A DNA stretch of 64,000 bases, from NCBI GenBank assembly GCA_045106935.1, contig JBGCFN010000005.1, forward strand, positions 37,605-101,604, given 5' to 3'. This DNA is from UBA1858 sp045106935 (GTDB lineage Bacteria > Pseudomonadota > Gammaproteobacteria > UBA4575). Below, one piece after another: positions 18,129-28,135 of the stretch (position 1 is the stretch's first letter; every line of letters begins with the position of its first letter). The notes under the pieces were generated by a model, which saw only the letters and a list, made by a program, of their open reading frames with translations, had not been told where the DNA came from and did not search any database. The translations under genes and the position numbers were made by a program.

Positions 18129-19115
18129 ATGAAAATAATTGAAGTTATCACTGATGAAGGTCATGTTGATACAATTTTGGGAATTGCTGAACAATTAGAT
18201 GTAGCAGATTGTTGGCGCTACCCATTAGCTGGTGATGATAGGCATGTTGTTCGTATGCTAGTGCCTAATGAATTGATTCAGTCAGTTTTAGATACATCTC
18301 AAAAAACAATTAGTGCCACTGATGGTTCTAGGATTGTAGTGATGCCAGTCGAAGCGACAATGCCTCGAGTTGAAAATTCAGATAAAGCAAAATCTTCATC
18401 AAAGAATTCGACATCTAGAGAAGAGCTTTATCAGTCGATTGAGCGTAATGCTCGTATTAATCAAAATTATATTTTACTTGTTGTGCTCTCGACTATTGTA
18501 GCTGCAGTTGGGATGTTAGAAGATAGTATAGCTGTTGTGATAGGGGCTATGGTAATTGCTCCATTGCTTGGCCCAAATATAGCTCTGGCATTTGGCACAG
18601 TATTGGGTGATGGCAAGCTTATGCTGAGAGCATTAACTGCATTGTTAGTAGGTGTTGTCATCGCAATACTGACTTCTTTTTCAATTTCTCAGTTATATCC
18701 AATAGAAGAATTTAGTAAAGAACTTTCAGCAAGAACTATTGTAGGATTTGGTTCCGCTGTCATGGCATTTGCCTCAGGTGCGGCGGCTGCATTATCGATG
18801 ACGACAGGATTATCTACAGTATTGGTAGGTGTTATGGTTGCTGTTGCGATTTTGCCACCCACAGCAGCGCTTGGTTTGATGCTGGGATACCAGCAGTATT
18901 CATTAGCATTAGGTGCGTTTATATTACTTGCTGTGAATATAGTCTGTATCAATTTGTCAGCTAATATTGTATTTGCATTTAAGGGTATAAACCCTCGTAC
19001 GACAGGTGAAAAACGTAAAGCAAAGAAATCTACACGAATCTATTTATTGGTATGGTTAATACTGTTGGCTTCACTTCTCATCGTGCTCCTGGACTTTAAA
19101 TTAAAAGGTGTCTGA
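18129..19115 (+). CDS. DUF389 family membrane protein
   Basis: 328 residues: a soluble ferredoxin-like N-terminal part (about 1-90), then several membrane helices from about 115 on, including the family signature region GMLEDSIAVVIGAMVIAPLLGP and GVMVAVAILPPTAALGLML. The physiological role of DUF389 proteins is unknown. It lies 16 bp after malic enzyme and overlaps the next gene by 8 bp, so all are probably in one operon. Confidence 0.88.
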   Translation: MKIIEVITDEGHVDTILGIAEQLDVADCWRYPLAGDDRHVVRMLVPNELIQSVLDTSQKTISATDGSRIVVMPVEATMPRVENSDKAKSSSKNSTSREELYQSIERNARINQNYILLVVLSTIVAAVGMLEDSIAVVIGAMVIAPLLGPNIALAFGTVLGDGKLMLRALTALLVGVVIAILTSFSISQLYPIEEFSKELSARTIVGFGSAVMAFASGAAAALSMTTGLSTVLVGVMVAVAILPPTAALGLMLGYQQYSLALGAFILLAVNIVCINLSANIVFAFKGINPRTTGEKRKAKKSTRIYLLVWLILLASLLIVLLDFKLKGV

Positions 19116-19488
19116 GTTGGAACTGCAAAAAAACGTCTACGGAGACGATTTAAAAGAATGTGGCTGTGATCCAATGACTGGGTTTTTTCGTGATGGATTA
19201 TGTAGCACAGATGCTGATGATATAGGGTCACATACAGTATGTGTTCAGATGACTGATTCATTTCTTCAATATTCGAAAGCTCAAGGGAATGACTTAACCA
19301 CTCCGGTGCCTGAATTTAATTTTCCAGGTTTATGTGCTGGAGATAGGTGGTGTGTCTGTGCGCAACGCTGGAAAGAAGCTTATAAAGAGGGGGTCGCACC
19401 TAAAATAATATTATTAGCAACAAATCAAAAGGTGTTAGACATTATACCGTTGGAAATATTAAAGCAGTATGCAATAGATTTATCATAG
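19108..19488 (+). CDS. DUF2237 family protein
   Basis: 126 residues beginning at a GTG inside the end of the DUF389 gene. The sequence is typical of DUF2237: NVYGDDLKECGCDPMTGFFRDGLC, HTVCVQMTDSFLQYSKAQGNDL and PGLCAGDRWCVCAQRWKEA, with conserved cysteines and tryptophans. No function is established for the family. It ends in a one-base overlap with the next start, so expression is coupled. Confidence 0.88.
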   Translation: MSELELQKNVYGDDLKECGCDPMTGFFRDGLCSTDADDIGSHTVCVQMTDSFLQYSKAQGNDLTTPVPEFNFPGLCAGDRWCVCAQRWKEAYKEGVAPKIILLATNQKVLDIIPLEILKQYAIDLS

Positions 19489-20246
19489 TGGCTGTTATTT
19501 GGAAGAAAACTAAGGGCGAGACAAGCTATAAAGTTACAAAAGCGGGCAGTGCTGTTCGTTTGTATCGAAATAATGTTTTACATAGTCAGTGGAATGAAAA
19601 TAATCCTATTTCGGGTAAGTTGTGGGATCTTTTCCTGTTATCAAGTTTAAATAGTGAGAAATCTATTGATAAGGTATTAGTATTAGGAGCAGGTGGTGGC
19701 GCGGTGATTAATTTGATTCATTGTTTGTTCCCGAAATGTCATGTAGATGCCATTGATTTGGATAAAACTCATTTATATGTAGCAAGAAAATATTTTAAAG
19801 TTTCAAAAAAATACTGCCGATTAATACATGATGATGTAAAGAATTGGTTGCCAAATAATGAAAATAAGCAATATGATTTAATAATAGATGATGTTTTCTT
19901 TGAATCTAATAATATTCCATATAGATCAGTGAAAGCACAAGCGATATGGATTGAAAAGTTATTGAAAAAATTAACCAAGCAGGGTGTGCTAGTAATTAAC
20001 TTTGCTGACAATAAAGAGTGGAAAAAAAGTAGAAAAAAATTAGCAAATAGACGTTTAGTAAATCAATATAAATTTGCGATTTCGTCACATAGTACTTGTG
20101 ATAATAAAGTTGTTCATATTGCTAAAAAGCAACTCTCCAAAAAAAATATTAAACAAAGGTTTGATTCTGCTATATGTCAACGATATATGAAGATTCTCAA
20201 TAATGGCAAAATCTCTTATAAGAAGCTTTCAAAGTTGTCACCGTAA
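19488..20246 (+). CDS. Spermidine-synthase-like SAM-dependent methyltransferase
   Basis: 252 residues with a class I methyltransferase core: motif I VLVLGAGGGAVINLI (about 65-79), acidic end of strand 2 (VDAIDLDK), and YDLIIDDVFFE for motif IV. The fold is that of polyamine aminopropyltransferases, but it is shorter and lacks a full N-terminal beta-domain, so the substrate is uncertain. GTG start overlapping the DUF2237 stop. Very Lys-rich near the C-terminus. Confidence 0.75.
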   Translation: MAVIWKKTKGETSYKVTKAGSAVRLYRNNVLHSQWNENNPISGKLWDLFLLSSLNSEKSIDKVLVLGAGGGAVINLIHCLFPKCHVDAIDLDKTHLYVARKYFKVSKKYCRLIHDDVKNWLPNNENKQYDLIIDDVFFESNNIPYRSVKAQAIWIEKLLKKLTKQGVLVINFADNKEWKKSRKKLANRRLVNQYKFAISSHSTCDNKVVHIAKKQLSKKNIKQRFDSAICQRYMKILNNGKISYKKLSKLSP

Positions 20247-20491
20247 TGCATGGTTATGTCCCACCCGACCCGATGGAAGGGGTTTCAAAAATTCAGTATG
20301 CCGTGATTTATGCACCACGTGCCAAAAGACATCGATTTTCGGCGAATTGTGTAGAGCTATACAATGATGAGCTTGAGGCAATCGCGAATGCCTGTGTTGA
20401 AGATAATAGGTATCCTGCAAAAGTGTTAGGTCCTTCTAAATCATCTGAAGGGCAATTTATTTTTTATCTCATAGAATGGCTAAGTGCATGA
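20246..20491 (+). CDS. Small conserved-looking protein, unknown function
   Basis: 81 residues, start overlapping the preceding stop (TAATG). No signal peptide or membrane helix. Predicted alpha/beta pattern, with RHRFSANCVELYNDELEAIANAC followed by YPAKVLGPSKSSEGQFIFYLIEWL, reads like a compact single-domain protein. Not recognised. It is the last gene of the DUF389 unit. Confidence 0.65.
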   Translation: MHGYVPPDPMEGVSKIQYAVIYAPRAKRHRFSANCVELYNDELEAIANACVEDNRYPAKVLGPSKSSEGQFIFYLIEWLSA

Positions 20492-20614
20492 TTTTTATTG
20501 CTTTATGTCGTTTCATCAAGTATTTGCTTCCATATAGCATAAATTGATTTAGATTCTTAACTAACTGAGTAATTATGTGTTTATTAATATCACTCTATGT
20601 AATAAGTATAAATC

Positions 20615-23464
20615 ATGCTCAACTTGTTCGGCAGAAGCAAAAACAGCGACTCGGATGAGGAAGTATCGGATGCTGCCTTGTTGGAATCCAATGCTAAATA
20701 TTCAATACAGTTAGATAATAAAGGAAATATCCTTTTTATTAGTTTTGGCTTGAAAGAATATTTTTTAATATACGACATTTATGATGTTGCTCAAGTATTA
20801 CCAAACAATATAGATCAGTTGTGTCAGTCCTTATTTAAATCTAAAGAATCTCAGGTTGTTAAATGTGAGCATAACGATAAAGTATGGGCATGGGGATTTT
20901 CTACACAAGATAAGACTAATGTACTTGTAGAATTATTAAATCAAAGTGATTTTGAGAGTGTTAACCGATCTTCAGCAAGTGAAGATGTTGCAAACCTGAA
21001 TGAAGAAATATTTGGCAGTATTCCTGCGAGTATCTGTATAACGCCATACGACTCATTTGAAGTTATTTATAATAATAATAAGTTTTTAGAAATGTTTTCT
21101 ATTTCTGAAGATGAAGTTCAAGAGTTGTCACAGTTAATTAAAAATAAAGCTGTACTTCAGGATATAAAATCTTCGATTAATGGTACCGATCAAGTTGATA
21201 ATGTTCTTTTTGTCTATACAAAATCAGGTGAAAGCTTTTGGCAAAATAGAAATTTATATATTTCTATAAACATTAAAAGAACAAAGCAGATATATGGTGA
21301 TGCATTAGTATGGAAATTTGAAGATTTCACTGAACTAAAATCATTGCAACATCAACATCAACAATTCAAAAAGAAATTTGACACAGCAATTCAAGCAGCG
21401 ACCGAGGGAATTTGGGAGTGGTCAAAATTAAAAGATAATGGTGATTGGTGGTCAAAGCCAATGTTTAGCTTGTTGGAATTGGATAAAGAGAATTCTAAAC
21501 CGTCTTTCGAACTAATAAAAAGGTTAATGCATCCTAAAGAGAAGAAATTATTCGAACGTCATGTTGAAAATGAGATTCGTAGTAAACAATTCTTTTCAAT
21601 GGAATGTCGTTTATCTGTTAAGGAAAAAGGATTTCGTTGGTTTAGGCTAAGAGTGGTAGGTTCTTTTGATTCTAGTGGTGATCTGAATAAAATGATTGGC
21701 TCTCTAGTTAATATACATTCAGAAAAAACAAATAGAATCCAATTGCAGCAAGAGAAAGATAAAGCAATGGCAACACTAAACTCTATTGTTGATGCTGTGA
21801 TAACAACTGATGCTGAAGGGGTTGTTGAATATGAGAATTCTGCTGCAGAACGGTTAACTGGTGTTTCCAGAAAAGATACGCGCGGCAAACGAATCGAAAA
21901 CGTTATTTCTTTCTATAAAGAACATTCTATGGAAGATATTGACAACCCTGTGCTTGTTTGTTTGGATTCGGGTGAGAGGATGGGGCAAAAGATCTATGCG
22001 GATATGCTTGATAAAGACGGTACTCGATATACAGTGCAAGTAATGGCTACGCCTCTAGTACGAAAAGATGGAGAAGTATTTGGTGCGGTACTAGTACTTA
22101 ACGATGTCACCAATATTCGAGTGTTATCTCGTCGATTAAAATATCAGGCCTCACATGATATTTTAACTAAGCTAATAAACCGCAGTGAGTTTGAACGGAG
22201 AGTTTCTACTGCAATCACACTGGCTGAAAATAATGAAGGTAATTCTGCTGTTATCTATATTGATTTAGATCGATTTAAGTTAATAAATGATATTTGTGGG
22301 CATGCTGCAGGTGATGAACTGCTCAAACAGGTGGCTAAGTTATTGCGCAGTATTGTGGGTAATAAAAACTCTGTTGCGCGTATGGGGGGTGATGAATTTT
22401 CTGTATTACTTGAGGGGATTGAGTTTTCATATGCAGAAAAAATGGCAGAGAAAATTCTAGCAGATTTGGCTGCCTATCGATTCTCTTGGGATGAAAAAAC
22501 ATTTTCAATTGAATGCAGTATAGGACTAGCAGAAATACAACCAACATGTGATGGATTAACCTATATTTTAAATGCGGTGGATAGTGCATGCTATTTAGCA
22601 AAAGAATCTGGCCGTAATTGCATTCGCAAATATAGTGATGGAGATGACACGATTATTGAGAGGAAAGGGCAAGAACGCTGGATTCAACATTTTGATAAAG
22701 CAATCGATTCAGATGGCTTGGTGCTTTATGCTCAACCAATTATTTCTTTAGACAAAAGTAAGCCTAAGAAAACATCTATTGAAGTACTAGTACGTATGCT
22801 GGACGATGATGGCAGTATAATCCCTCCGAATGCATTTTTACCTGCTGTCGAGCGATATGATCGTGCATATAAGTTAGATAAATGGATCATTGAAAAAGTG
22901 TTTGAATATATAAGTTCTCATAAGAAACAAGTGAGAGAACTTACTAAAATTTCAATCAATCTATCTGGGCAATCTGTCGCTGAAGATGACTTGTTACCTT
23001 TTATACAAGAGAAATCTAGAGAATATAGGATTGACTCTAGTAAAATTTGTTTTGAAATTACTGAAACCGCGGCGATTGCTAATTTGACTACTGCGATTGA
23101 TTTGATAGAGCAACTTAAAGATGATGGGTTTCTATTTGCATTAGATGATTTTGGTTCAGGGCTTTCCTCGTTTGCTTATCTTAAAACACTACCAGTGGAC
23201 TTTTTAAAAATTGACGGAATTTTTGTTAAAGATATGCAAACAGACAAGGTCAATTACGCAATGGTGAAGGCTATCCATGACATGAGTGCTGTCTTAGATA
23301 AACAAACCATCGCTGAATATGTTGAAAATGAAGCGGTTGTAGAGTTATTAACAGAAATTGGTGTAGATTATGGACAAGGTTTTCATTTAGGTAAGCCAGA
23401 GCCAATAAGTAATTTTTTGTCTAATAAAGGTTTCTTTCATAAGAAGGCTAATTCGGCCGCATAG
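20615..23464 (+). CDS. PAS-GGDEF-EAL cyclic-di-GMP turnover protein
   Basis: 949 residues, apparently soluble. An N-terminal sensor-like segment and PAS domains (about 130-240, 250-370 of PAS_3 type, 385-500) lead to a GGDEF domain with intact motif MGGDEF near residue 590. The EAL domain starts near residue 722 with EVLVR in place of EALVR, retains DDFGSGLSS near 843 and the YVEN glutamate, and so is probably an active phosphodiesterase. Such a protein could both make and break c-di-GMP. It lies directly before the exopolysaccharide locus, a process often controlled by c-di-GMP, but a link is inferred from position only. Confidence 0.93.
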   Translation: MLNLFGRSKNSDSDEEVSDAALLESNAKYSIQLDNKGNILFISFGLKEYFLIYDIYDVAQVLPNNIDQLCQSLFKSKESQVVKCEHNDKVWAWGFSTQDKTNVLVELLNQSDFESVNRSSASEDVANLNEEIFGSIPASICITPYDSFEVIYNNNKFLEMFSISEDEVQELSQLIKNKAVLQDIKSSINGTDQVDNVLFVYTKSGESFWQNRNLYISINIKRTKQIYGDALVWKFEDFTELKSLQHQHQQFKKKFDTAIQAATEGIWEWSKLKDNGDWWSKPMFSLLELDKENSKPSFELIKRLMHPKEKKLFERHVENEIRSKQFFSMECRLSVKEKGFRWFRLRVVGSFDSSGDLNKMIGSLVNIHSEKTNRIQLQQEKDKAMATLNSIVDAVITTDAEGVVEYENSAAERLTGVSRKDTRGKRIENVISFYKEHSMEDIDNPVLVCLDSGERMGQKIYADMLDKDGTRYTVQVMATPLVRKDGEVFGAVLVLNDVTNIRVLSRRLKYQASHDILTKLINRSEFERRVSTAITLAENNEGNSAVIYIDLDRFKLINDICGHAAGDELLKQVAKLLRSIVGNKNSVARMGGDEFSVLLEGIEFSYAEKMAEKILADLAAYRFSWDEKTFSIECSIGLAEIQPTCDGLTYILNAVDSACYLAKESGRNCIRKYSDGDDTIIERKGQERWIQHFDKAIDSDGLVLYAQPIISLDKSKPKKTSIEVLVRMLDDDGSIIPPNAFLPAVERYDRAYKLDKWIIEKVFEYISSHKKQVRELTKISINLSGQSVAEDDLLPFIQEKSREYRIDSSKICFEITETAAIANLTTAIDLIEQLKDDGFLFALDDFGSGLSSFAYLKTLPVDFLKIDGIFVKDMQTDKVNYAMVKAIHDMSAVLDKQTIAEYVENEAVVELLTEIGVDYGQGFHLGKPEPISNFLSNKGFFHKKANSAA

Positions 23465-23594
23465 AACTAATTGTTCTTAATTTCACTCTTACAAGTGGCA
23501 TCTTAATTTCGTCTTCATATCATGTTTTATATGTGTCTTGATTTCTATACTTATGTTTTTAAGTATTGATAATTTTCGTGCTAAAATTAACCAT

Positions 23595-23613
23595 GCAAAT
23601 GAGAATCATTATT
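23595..23613 (+). promoter_or_regulatory. Fur-box-like sequence upstream of the EPS locus
   Basis: GCAAATGAGAATCATTATT agrees with the classical 19-bp Fur operator at 15 of 19 positions, including the inner AATCATTAT half. It lies about 150 bp before the first EPS gene and 130 bp after the GGDEF-EAL gene. The rest of the 301-bp gap (23465-23765) is AT-rich with no ORF and no clear terminator. Confidence 0.5.
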
Positions 23614-23765
23614 AACTGGTCTAATAAGTAGTAAATTAAGTGTATGAATAATATGATTATTTACTATTGTGATTGATGAGTATATTTGGTGATAGGGTGA
23701 AATTTATTGCATTATTGAAACATCAAATGCGTACAATAGTAAGATTAGCAATTCTGGAAGAATAA

Positions 23766-24314
23766 ATGAAAATAGCCCTAATATCCCTTCTATTTTATCT
23801 GGTTATTAATACTAATTTTGTCTTAGCAGAGACAAATTACTACTTACAACCAGGTGATGTACTGTCTGTTTCTGTCTGGAAGGAAGAAGATTTACAGCAA
23901 TCTGTTCTTGTACGTCCCGATGGAGGCATTTCATTTCCGCTTGTTGGAGATATTCGTGCGAGTGGTAAAACGGTGGAAGATGTCCGCCAAATAATAACGA
24001 GAAAACTAGCAAAGTTAATCCCAGACGTTCAAGTGAGTGTGGCGTTACAAGAACTAAATGGTAATTTAATTTATGTCGTTGGAAAGGTGAATCGGCCTGG
24101 AGTGTTCCCATTTAGTAAAAATGTAGATGTATTACAAGCGTTGGGAATGGCAGGAGGGGCGACAGCTTTTGCTGGTTTAAATGAAATAAAAATATTACGT
24201 AGATCTTCTGGCCAATTGAAGTCAATACCATTTCGTTATGTCGATATAGAGAAAGGCAGAAATCTACAGCAAAATATAATTTTGCATAGTGGTGATACCG
24301 TTCTTGTTCCATAA
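23766..24314 (+). CDS. Polysaccharide export protein (Wza/EpsE-like)
   Basis: 182 residues with a Sec signal peptide (to about 22). A Poly_export domain follows at about 25-105 (LQPGDVLSVSVWKEEDLQQ, VRPDGGISFPLVGDIRASG), then one SLBB segment (IYVVGKVNRPGVFPFSKNVDVLQALGMAGG). No lipobox is seen. It is shorter than Wza, as usual in exosortase-type EPS loci. It probably forms the outer-membrane export pore for the polymer made by the genes that follow. Confidence 0.9.
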   Translation: MKIALISLLFYLVINTNFVLAETNYYLQPGDVLSVSVWKEEDLQQSVLVRPDGGISFPLVGDIRASGKTVEDVRQIITRKLAKLIPDVQVSVALQELNGNLIYVVGKVNRPGVFPFSKNVDVLQALGMAGGATAFAGLNEIKILRRSSGQLKSIPFRYVDIEKGRNLQQNIILHSGDTVLVP

Positions 24315-24338
24315 AAACTAATGATCGTTAGAGATTCT

Positions 24339-25517
24339 ATGAAAGTAATAACATTATCAATTTTAGCGCTAATATCATTTGCAACAGTATCCAATGTGGT
24401 GCTTGCGGATGGATGGTTTTATCAAACAACTTTTAGTTCTCAACTTGAAGCAGATGATAATAAACGTCTACGAACAGATGACGAGAAAGGAGTGATTGGT
24501 GCAAATGCACGAATCGATATTAAACTTTCTAATGTGACTGAAATTAGTGAAGTATATGTTCGAGGTGCTCTTCGTTCAGTGCGCTATGATGGAAGTGAAG
24601 ATCGAGGAATAGATACGGATGATCAATTATTATATGCAGGAGGTCGCTGGAACGGTGAACGTTCACAGTTCTCAATTGATGGGGAATTTCTTAGGCAGTC
24701 ATCACAGCTAACAGAGTTAACAGATACTGGATTCTTTGATGATGTGGATCGTCGAGTAACTAAGTCAATTGAGCCGCAGTATTCATATATATTATTTGAA
24801 GACACACAAGCATTTGTTGGGCTTAATTACGAAGAAGTTGATTTTCCAAATAGTATTCCCGTTAATTTGACGGAATATACTGTTGAAGGCGGAAATCTTG
24901 GTGTGATTCATACAATTAATGAATTAAATTCTGTCACCGCAAGTGTATTTCATTCTCAATATGAAGCAGATACATTCTCTAATGAAGTTGATACAACTGG
25001 TGTCAATGTCCGATATGCTAAAACCATTAATGAATTATGGGATGCTTATGCGCAAGTGGGATACCGCAAATCAAATTTTAAAAATGTGGTTTCGGGAATT
25101 GTTGTGCGTGATGATGATACTGGTGAATCTTATGATGTCGGCGCAACACGGCAATCAGAATTATCTACACTAAATGTATCTGCCAGTAATGAATTACAAC
25201 CTAGTGCATCTGGTGATGTGAATGAACGGTTAACGTTAAATTTTGCTTACAATCGATCGTTTAGTGACTATTGGGCAGGATTAATAGATTTTATTTGGCT
25301 AAATAATGAATCGGTTAATAATGAGGGTAATGATAATGACCGTGAATATTGGCAATTTACATTAGGTGCAGATTATCGAATAACACCTGCATGGACAGCC
25401 ACAGCGCGTCTTCGTCATAGAGAGCAAAATAGAGATGATATTTCGGGTTCTCGAGCAGAATCTGATGCAGTGATATTAGGTATTCGTTACGCTGGTAATA
25501 ATAAAAGAATAAAATAG
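24339..25517 (+). CDS. Outer-membrane beta-barrel of the EPS locus (EpsL/TIGR03016-like)
   Basis: I chose the ATG at 24339 (AGAG ahead, clean signal peptide KVITLSILALISFATVSNVVLA). The ATG at 24321 adds six residues and has no ribosome site. The mature part is about 365 residues of alternating amphipathic strands with frequent aromatic strand ends (SYILFEDTQAFVGLNYEEV, WTATARLRHREQ), as in barrels found beside Wzz genes in exosortase loci. Exact subfamily is uncertain. Probable role is secretion or surface retention of polysaccharide. Confidence 0.75.
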   Translation: MKVITLSILALISFATVSNVVLADGWFYQTTFSSQLEADDNKRLRTDDEKGVIGANARIDIKLSNVTEISEVYVRGALRSVRYDGSEDRGIDTDDQLLYAGGRWNGERSQFSIDGEFLRQSSQLTELTDTGFFDDVDRRVTKSIEPQYSYILFEDTQAFVGLNYEEVDFPNSIPVNLTEYTVEGGNLGVIHTINELNSVTASVFHSQYEADTFSNEVDTTGVNVRYAKTINELWDAYAQVGYRKSNFKNVVSGIVVRDDDTGESYDVGATRQSELSTLNVSASNELQPSASGDVNERLTLNFAYNRSFSDYWAGLIDFIWLNNESVNNEGNDNDREYWQFTLGADYRITPAWTATARLRHREQNRDDISGSRAESDAVILGIRYAGNNKRIK

Positions 25518-25519
25518 TA

Positions 25520-27292
25520 ATGGATAATGCAACTAGTGAGTTTGAAGATGCACTCGAGCCAGAGAAAAGTCTTGGTGACTGGATTCGAGCTGTTAAAAGA
25601 AGAAAAGTAGCTGTTGCTGTCACTGCAAGCATATTACTCATCGCGTCTGCTTTATTGGCTTTCTTGTTACCGGCTAAATATCAGTCGGCGGGGACAATTT
25701 TAATTGAGCAGCAGGAAATCCCGCAAGATTTTGTTCGGTCGACTATTACGACCTTTGCTGATCAGCGACTTCAAGTGATCAAGCAACGTGTTATGACTTC
25801 CACTAATTTGTTTCAAATTATAAACAAATTCAATCTCTATCAGGATATGTTGCAAGAAGAGCCGAGAGAGGTTGTTCTTGAAGAGATCAGAGATGCTATT
25901 TCGCTTGATTTTATCAGTGCTGATGTGATCGACCCACGCAGTGGAAGACCCGTTCAAGCAACTATTGCTTTTAAAGTCTCTTACGAGCATGAATCGCCAG
26001 CGTTAGCACATAAAGTTGCCAATGAGATTACAGGTTTATTCCTCAATGAGAACATTAAAGAACGCACGCAAAAAGCTCAAGATGCAACAAAATTTTTAGA
26101 AGATGAAGCTGATAAATTAGAAGGTGAGATAAATAAACTTGAGGAAAATTTAGCAGAGTTTAAAACGGGTAACGTAGAGAAGTTACCAGAACTTGTATCC
26201 ATGAATTTAAACTTAATGGATAGAACAGATCAAGAGATTAAGCAAATTGATCAGCAGTTACGAACACTTAGGGAAAGACAAATATATTTGCAATCTGAGC
26301 TTGCTCAGATGAATCCAAATCAAGCTTTATTTAGTGAGCAGGGTGAACGTTTGCTCGGTTCAGGTGACCGTTTGAAAATCCTTAAAATAGAGCTTGCACA
26401 ATTATTGGGGGTATATTCTCCGAATCATCCAGATGTATTAAGAACAAAGCGTGAAATATCAGCTTTAGAAAAAGATAGCGGACAAAATAGTAGTGGCTTT
26501 AAAGAAATTAATGCTGAATTACAATTGTTGAGACAACGACTTCAGGAAGCAGAGTTGAAATATTCTAAAAATCATCCTGATGTTAAGTCGCTTAAACGTT
26601 CTATTGCAGGTTTAGAAAAGTCACTTAACGATTCTGATTTTAATGCAGAATTTCAAGTCAATAGTAGCAATGTATCTAATCCAGCATATTCACAGTTATT
26701 AGCTCAATTGGATGCGTCTAAATCTGAAATTAATAGTCTCAAGATTACGCGTTCATCACTACAAACAAAAATAAAAATGTTGGAGAGAAGGTTAATTGAA
26801 TCTCCAGAGGTTGAACGCAAGTATAGAGCATTAGTACGAGACTATGATAATGCTCGAGCAAAATATGCTGATGTCAAAGCTAAGCTTTCTGAAGCAAAAA
26901 TAGGAGAGTCATTAGAACTAGGGAAGCAAAGTGAACGATTTACTATAATCGAGCCACCATTGCTGCCTGAACAGCCAGTCAGTCCCAATCGACCTGCTAT
27001 TTTATTATTAGGAGTTTTATTGAGCGGCATTACAGCACTAGGCGTTGTACTGCTAAAAGAAAGTTTGGATGATGCAATTTATGACCGTACAACTGTTCTC
27101 CAAATGACTGGTTTTATGCCAATTGCTGTTTTGCCTACTATGTATACTATTGAGGAAGTATCAAAGACTAATAATACAAAGTTATTTTTATTAGGTATGG
27201 GTTTAATTGGCACGGCTTGTTTACTTACGTTAATTCATATTTTTTATCTTCCACTTGATGTGCTTTTTTATAAAATTCTGAGAAAAATATAA
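25520..27292 (+). CDS. Wzz/GumC-family chain-length determinant
   Basis: 590 residues. A short cytoplasmic lead (SLGDWIRAVKRRKVA), a membrane helix at about 33-52, a Wzz domain, and a long periplasmic coiled-coil region with the family marker LAEFKTGNVEKLPE near 210 and repeated NHPDV motifs. A second helix follows the PEQPVSPNRP signature near 480-490, with one more hydrophobic segment at the C-terminus (about 553-575). It controls polymer length together with the kinase encoded 2 bp downstream. Confidence 0.92.
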   Translation: MDNATSEFEDALEPEKSLGDWIRAVKRRKVAVAVTASILLIASALLAFLLPAKYQSAGTILIEQQEIPQDFVRSTITTFADQRLQVIKQRVMTSTNLFQIINKFNLYQDMLQEEPREVVLEEIRDAISLDFISADVIDPRSGRPVQATIAFKVSYEHESPALAHKVANEITGLFLNENIKERTQKAQDATKFLEDEADKLEGEINKLEENLAEFKTGNVEKLPELVSMNLNLMDRTDQEIKQIDQQLRTLRERQIYLQSELAQMNPNQALFSEQGERLLGSGDRLKILKIELAQLLGVYSPNHPDVLRTKREISALEKDSGQNSSGFKEINAELQLLRQRLQEAELKYSKNHPDVKSLKRSIAGLEKSLNDSDFNAEFQVNSSNVSNPAYSQLLAQLDASKSEINSLKITRSSLQTKIKMLERRLIESPEVERKYRALVRDYDNARAKYADVKAKLSEAKIGESLELGKQSERFTIIEPPLLPEQPVSPNRPAILLLGVLLSGITALGVVLLKESLDDAIYDRTTVLQMTGFMPIAVLPTMYTIEEVSKTNNTKLFLLGMGLIGTACLLTLIHIFYLPLDVLFYKILRKI

Positions 27293-27294
27293 TT

Positions 27295-28098
27295 GTGGAC
27301 AAAATTACAAAAGCGCTAGATCTCACCAGAGCAAAGAGAGACAAGCAGAATTCTGTTTCGCCAATCACCGAAAGAAGTGATGCTGTGCAATTTCCTAGGG
27401 CGAATTCTTACGCGATAAAAGAATTTAGTCCGAATGCTCTAACTTTAGAAAAAAACAGAATTCTCAATAGTGCTAGTCGTGAAGAGATGATTCAACCATA
27501 TAAAGTGTTGAGAACGCGATTAATGCATATCATGCAAGAGAAAGATTGGCGCTCTATTGCTGTGATAAGCCCAGCTAAAGATGAAGGTAAGTCTACTGTA
27601 GCGATCAATTTGGCTATTAGTATAGGTAATAGCCGAAAAGAAAATGCAGTATTGTTAGATTTGGATTTATTAACACCATCTATACATTCTTATTATGGTT
27701 ATCAGCCTGACGTGGGATTAGATGAGTATTTTAAACAAGATAAGCCGCTAAAAGAAATTTTAGTGTCACCAGGTATAAAAGGTTTGGCAATAGCACCATC
27801 AATTAAGCCATTGCATGATTCATCTGAGTATTTGTCAACGACTAAAGGTGCAGATTTAATACGTGAAGCAAATTCAGTATATGATGATTCAATTGTCATT
27901 GTTGATTTGCCGCCGATTCTTGTAAGTGATGATGCTATATCATTTCTACCGCATGTTGATGCTGTGTTATTGGTGATTAGAGAAGGTCAAACTAATAAGC
28001 TAGAACTGCAACGGGCCCAAGAGATGCTTGCTGGCGTAAATATTGCTGGTGTTGTCATTAATGATTCCTTGGAGCCTGCAACATTAGGCTATTACTGA
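27295..28098 (+). CDS. BY-kinase/CpsD-like tyrosine autokinase of the EPS locus
   Basis: 267 residues, GTG start. P-loop kinase core: Walker A KDEGKSTVAINLA near 102-114, Walker A' VLLDLDLLTPS, Walker B VIVDLPPILVSDD. This is the cytoplasmic half of a split Wzc, with the preceding gene supplying the membrane half. BY-kinases usually end in a tyrosine cluster; here the tail is only GYY, so autophosphorylation sites are few. Order and size match the XrtA-associated kinase. Confidence 0.88.
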   Translation: MDKITKALDLTRAKRDKQNSVSPITERSDAVQFPRANSYAIKEFSPNALTLEKNRILNSASREEMIQPYKVLRTRLMHIMQEKDWRSIAVISPAKDEGKSTVAINLAISIGNSRKENAVLLDLDLLTPSIHSYYGYQPDVGLDEYFKQDKPLKEILVSPGIKGLAIAPSIKPLHDSSEYLSTTKGADLIREANSVYDDSIVIVDLPPILVSDDAISFLPHVDAVLLVIREGQTNKLELQRAQEMLAGVNIAGVVINDSLEPATLGYY

Positions 28099-28135
28099 TT
28101 CAAATTTTAGAGTAGCTGCTTAAATATAACTGCCT

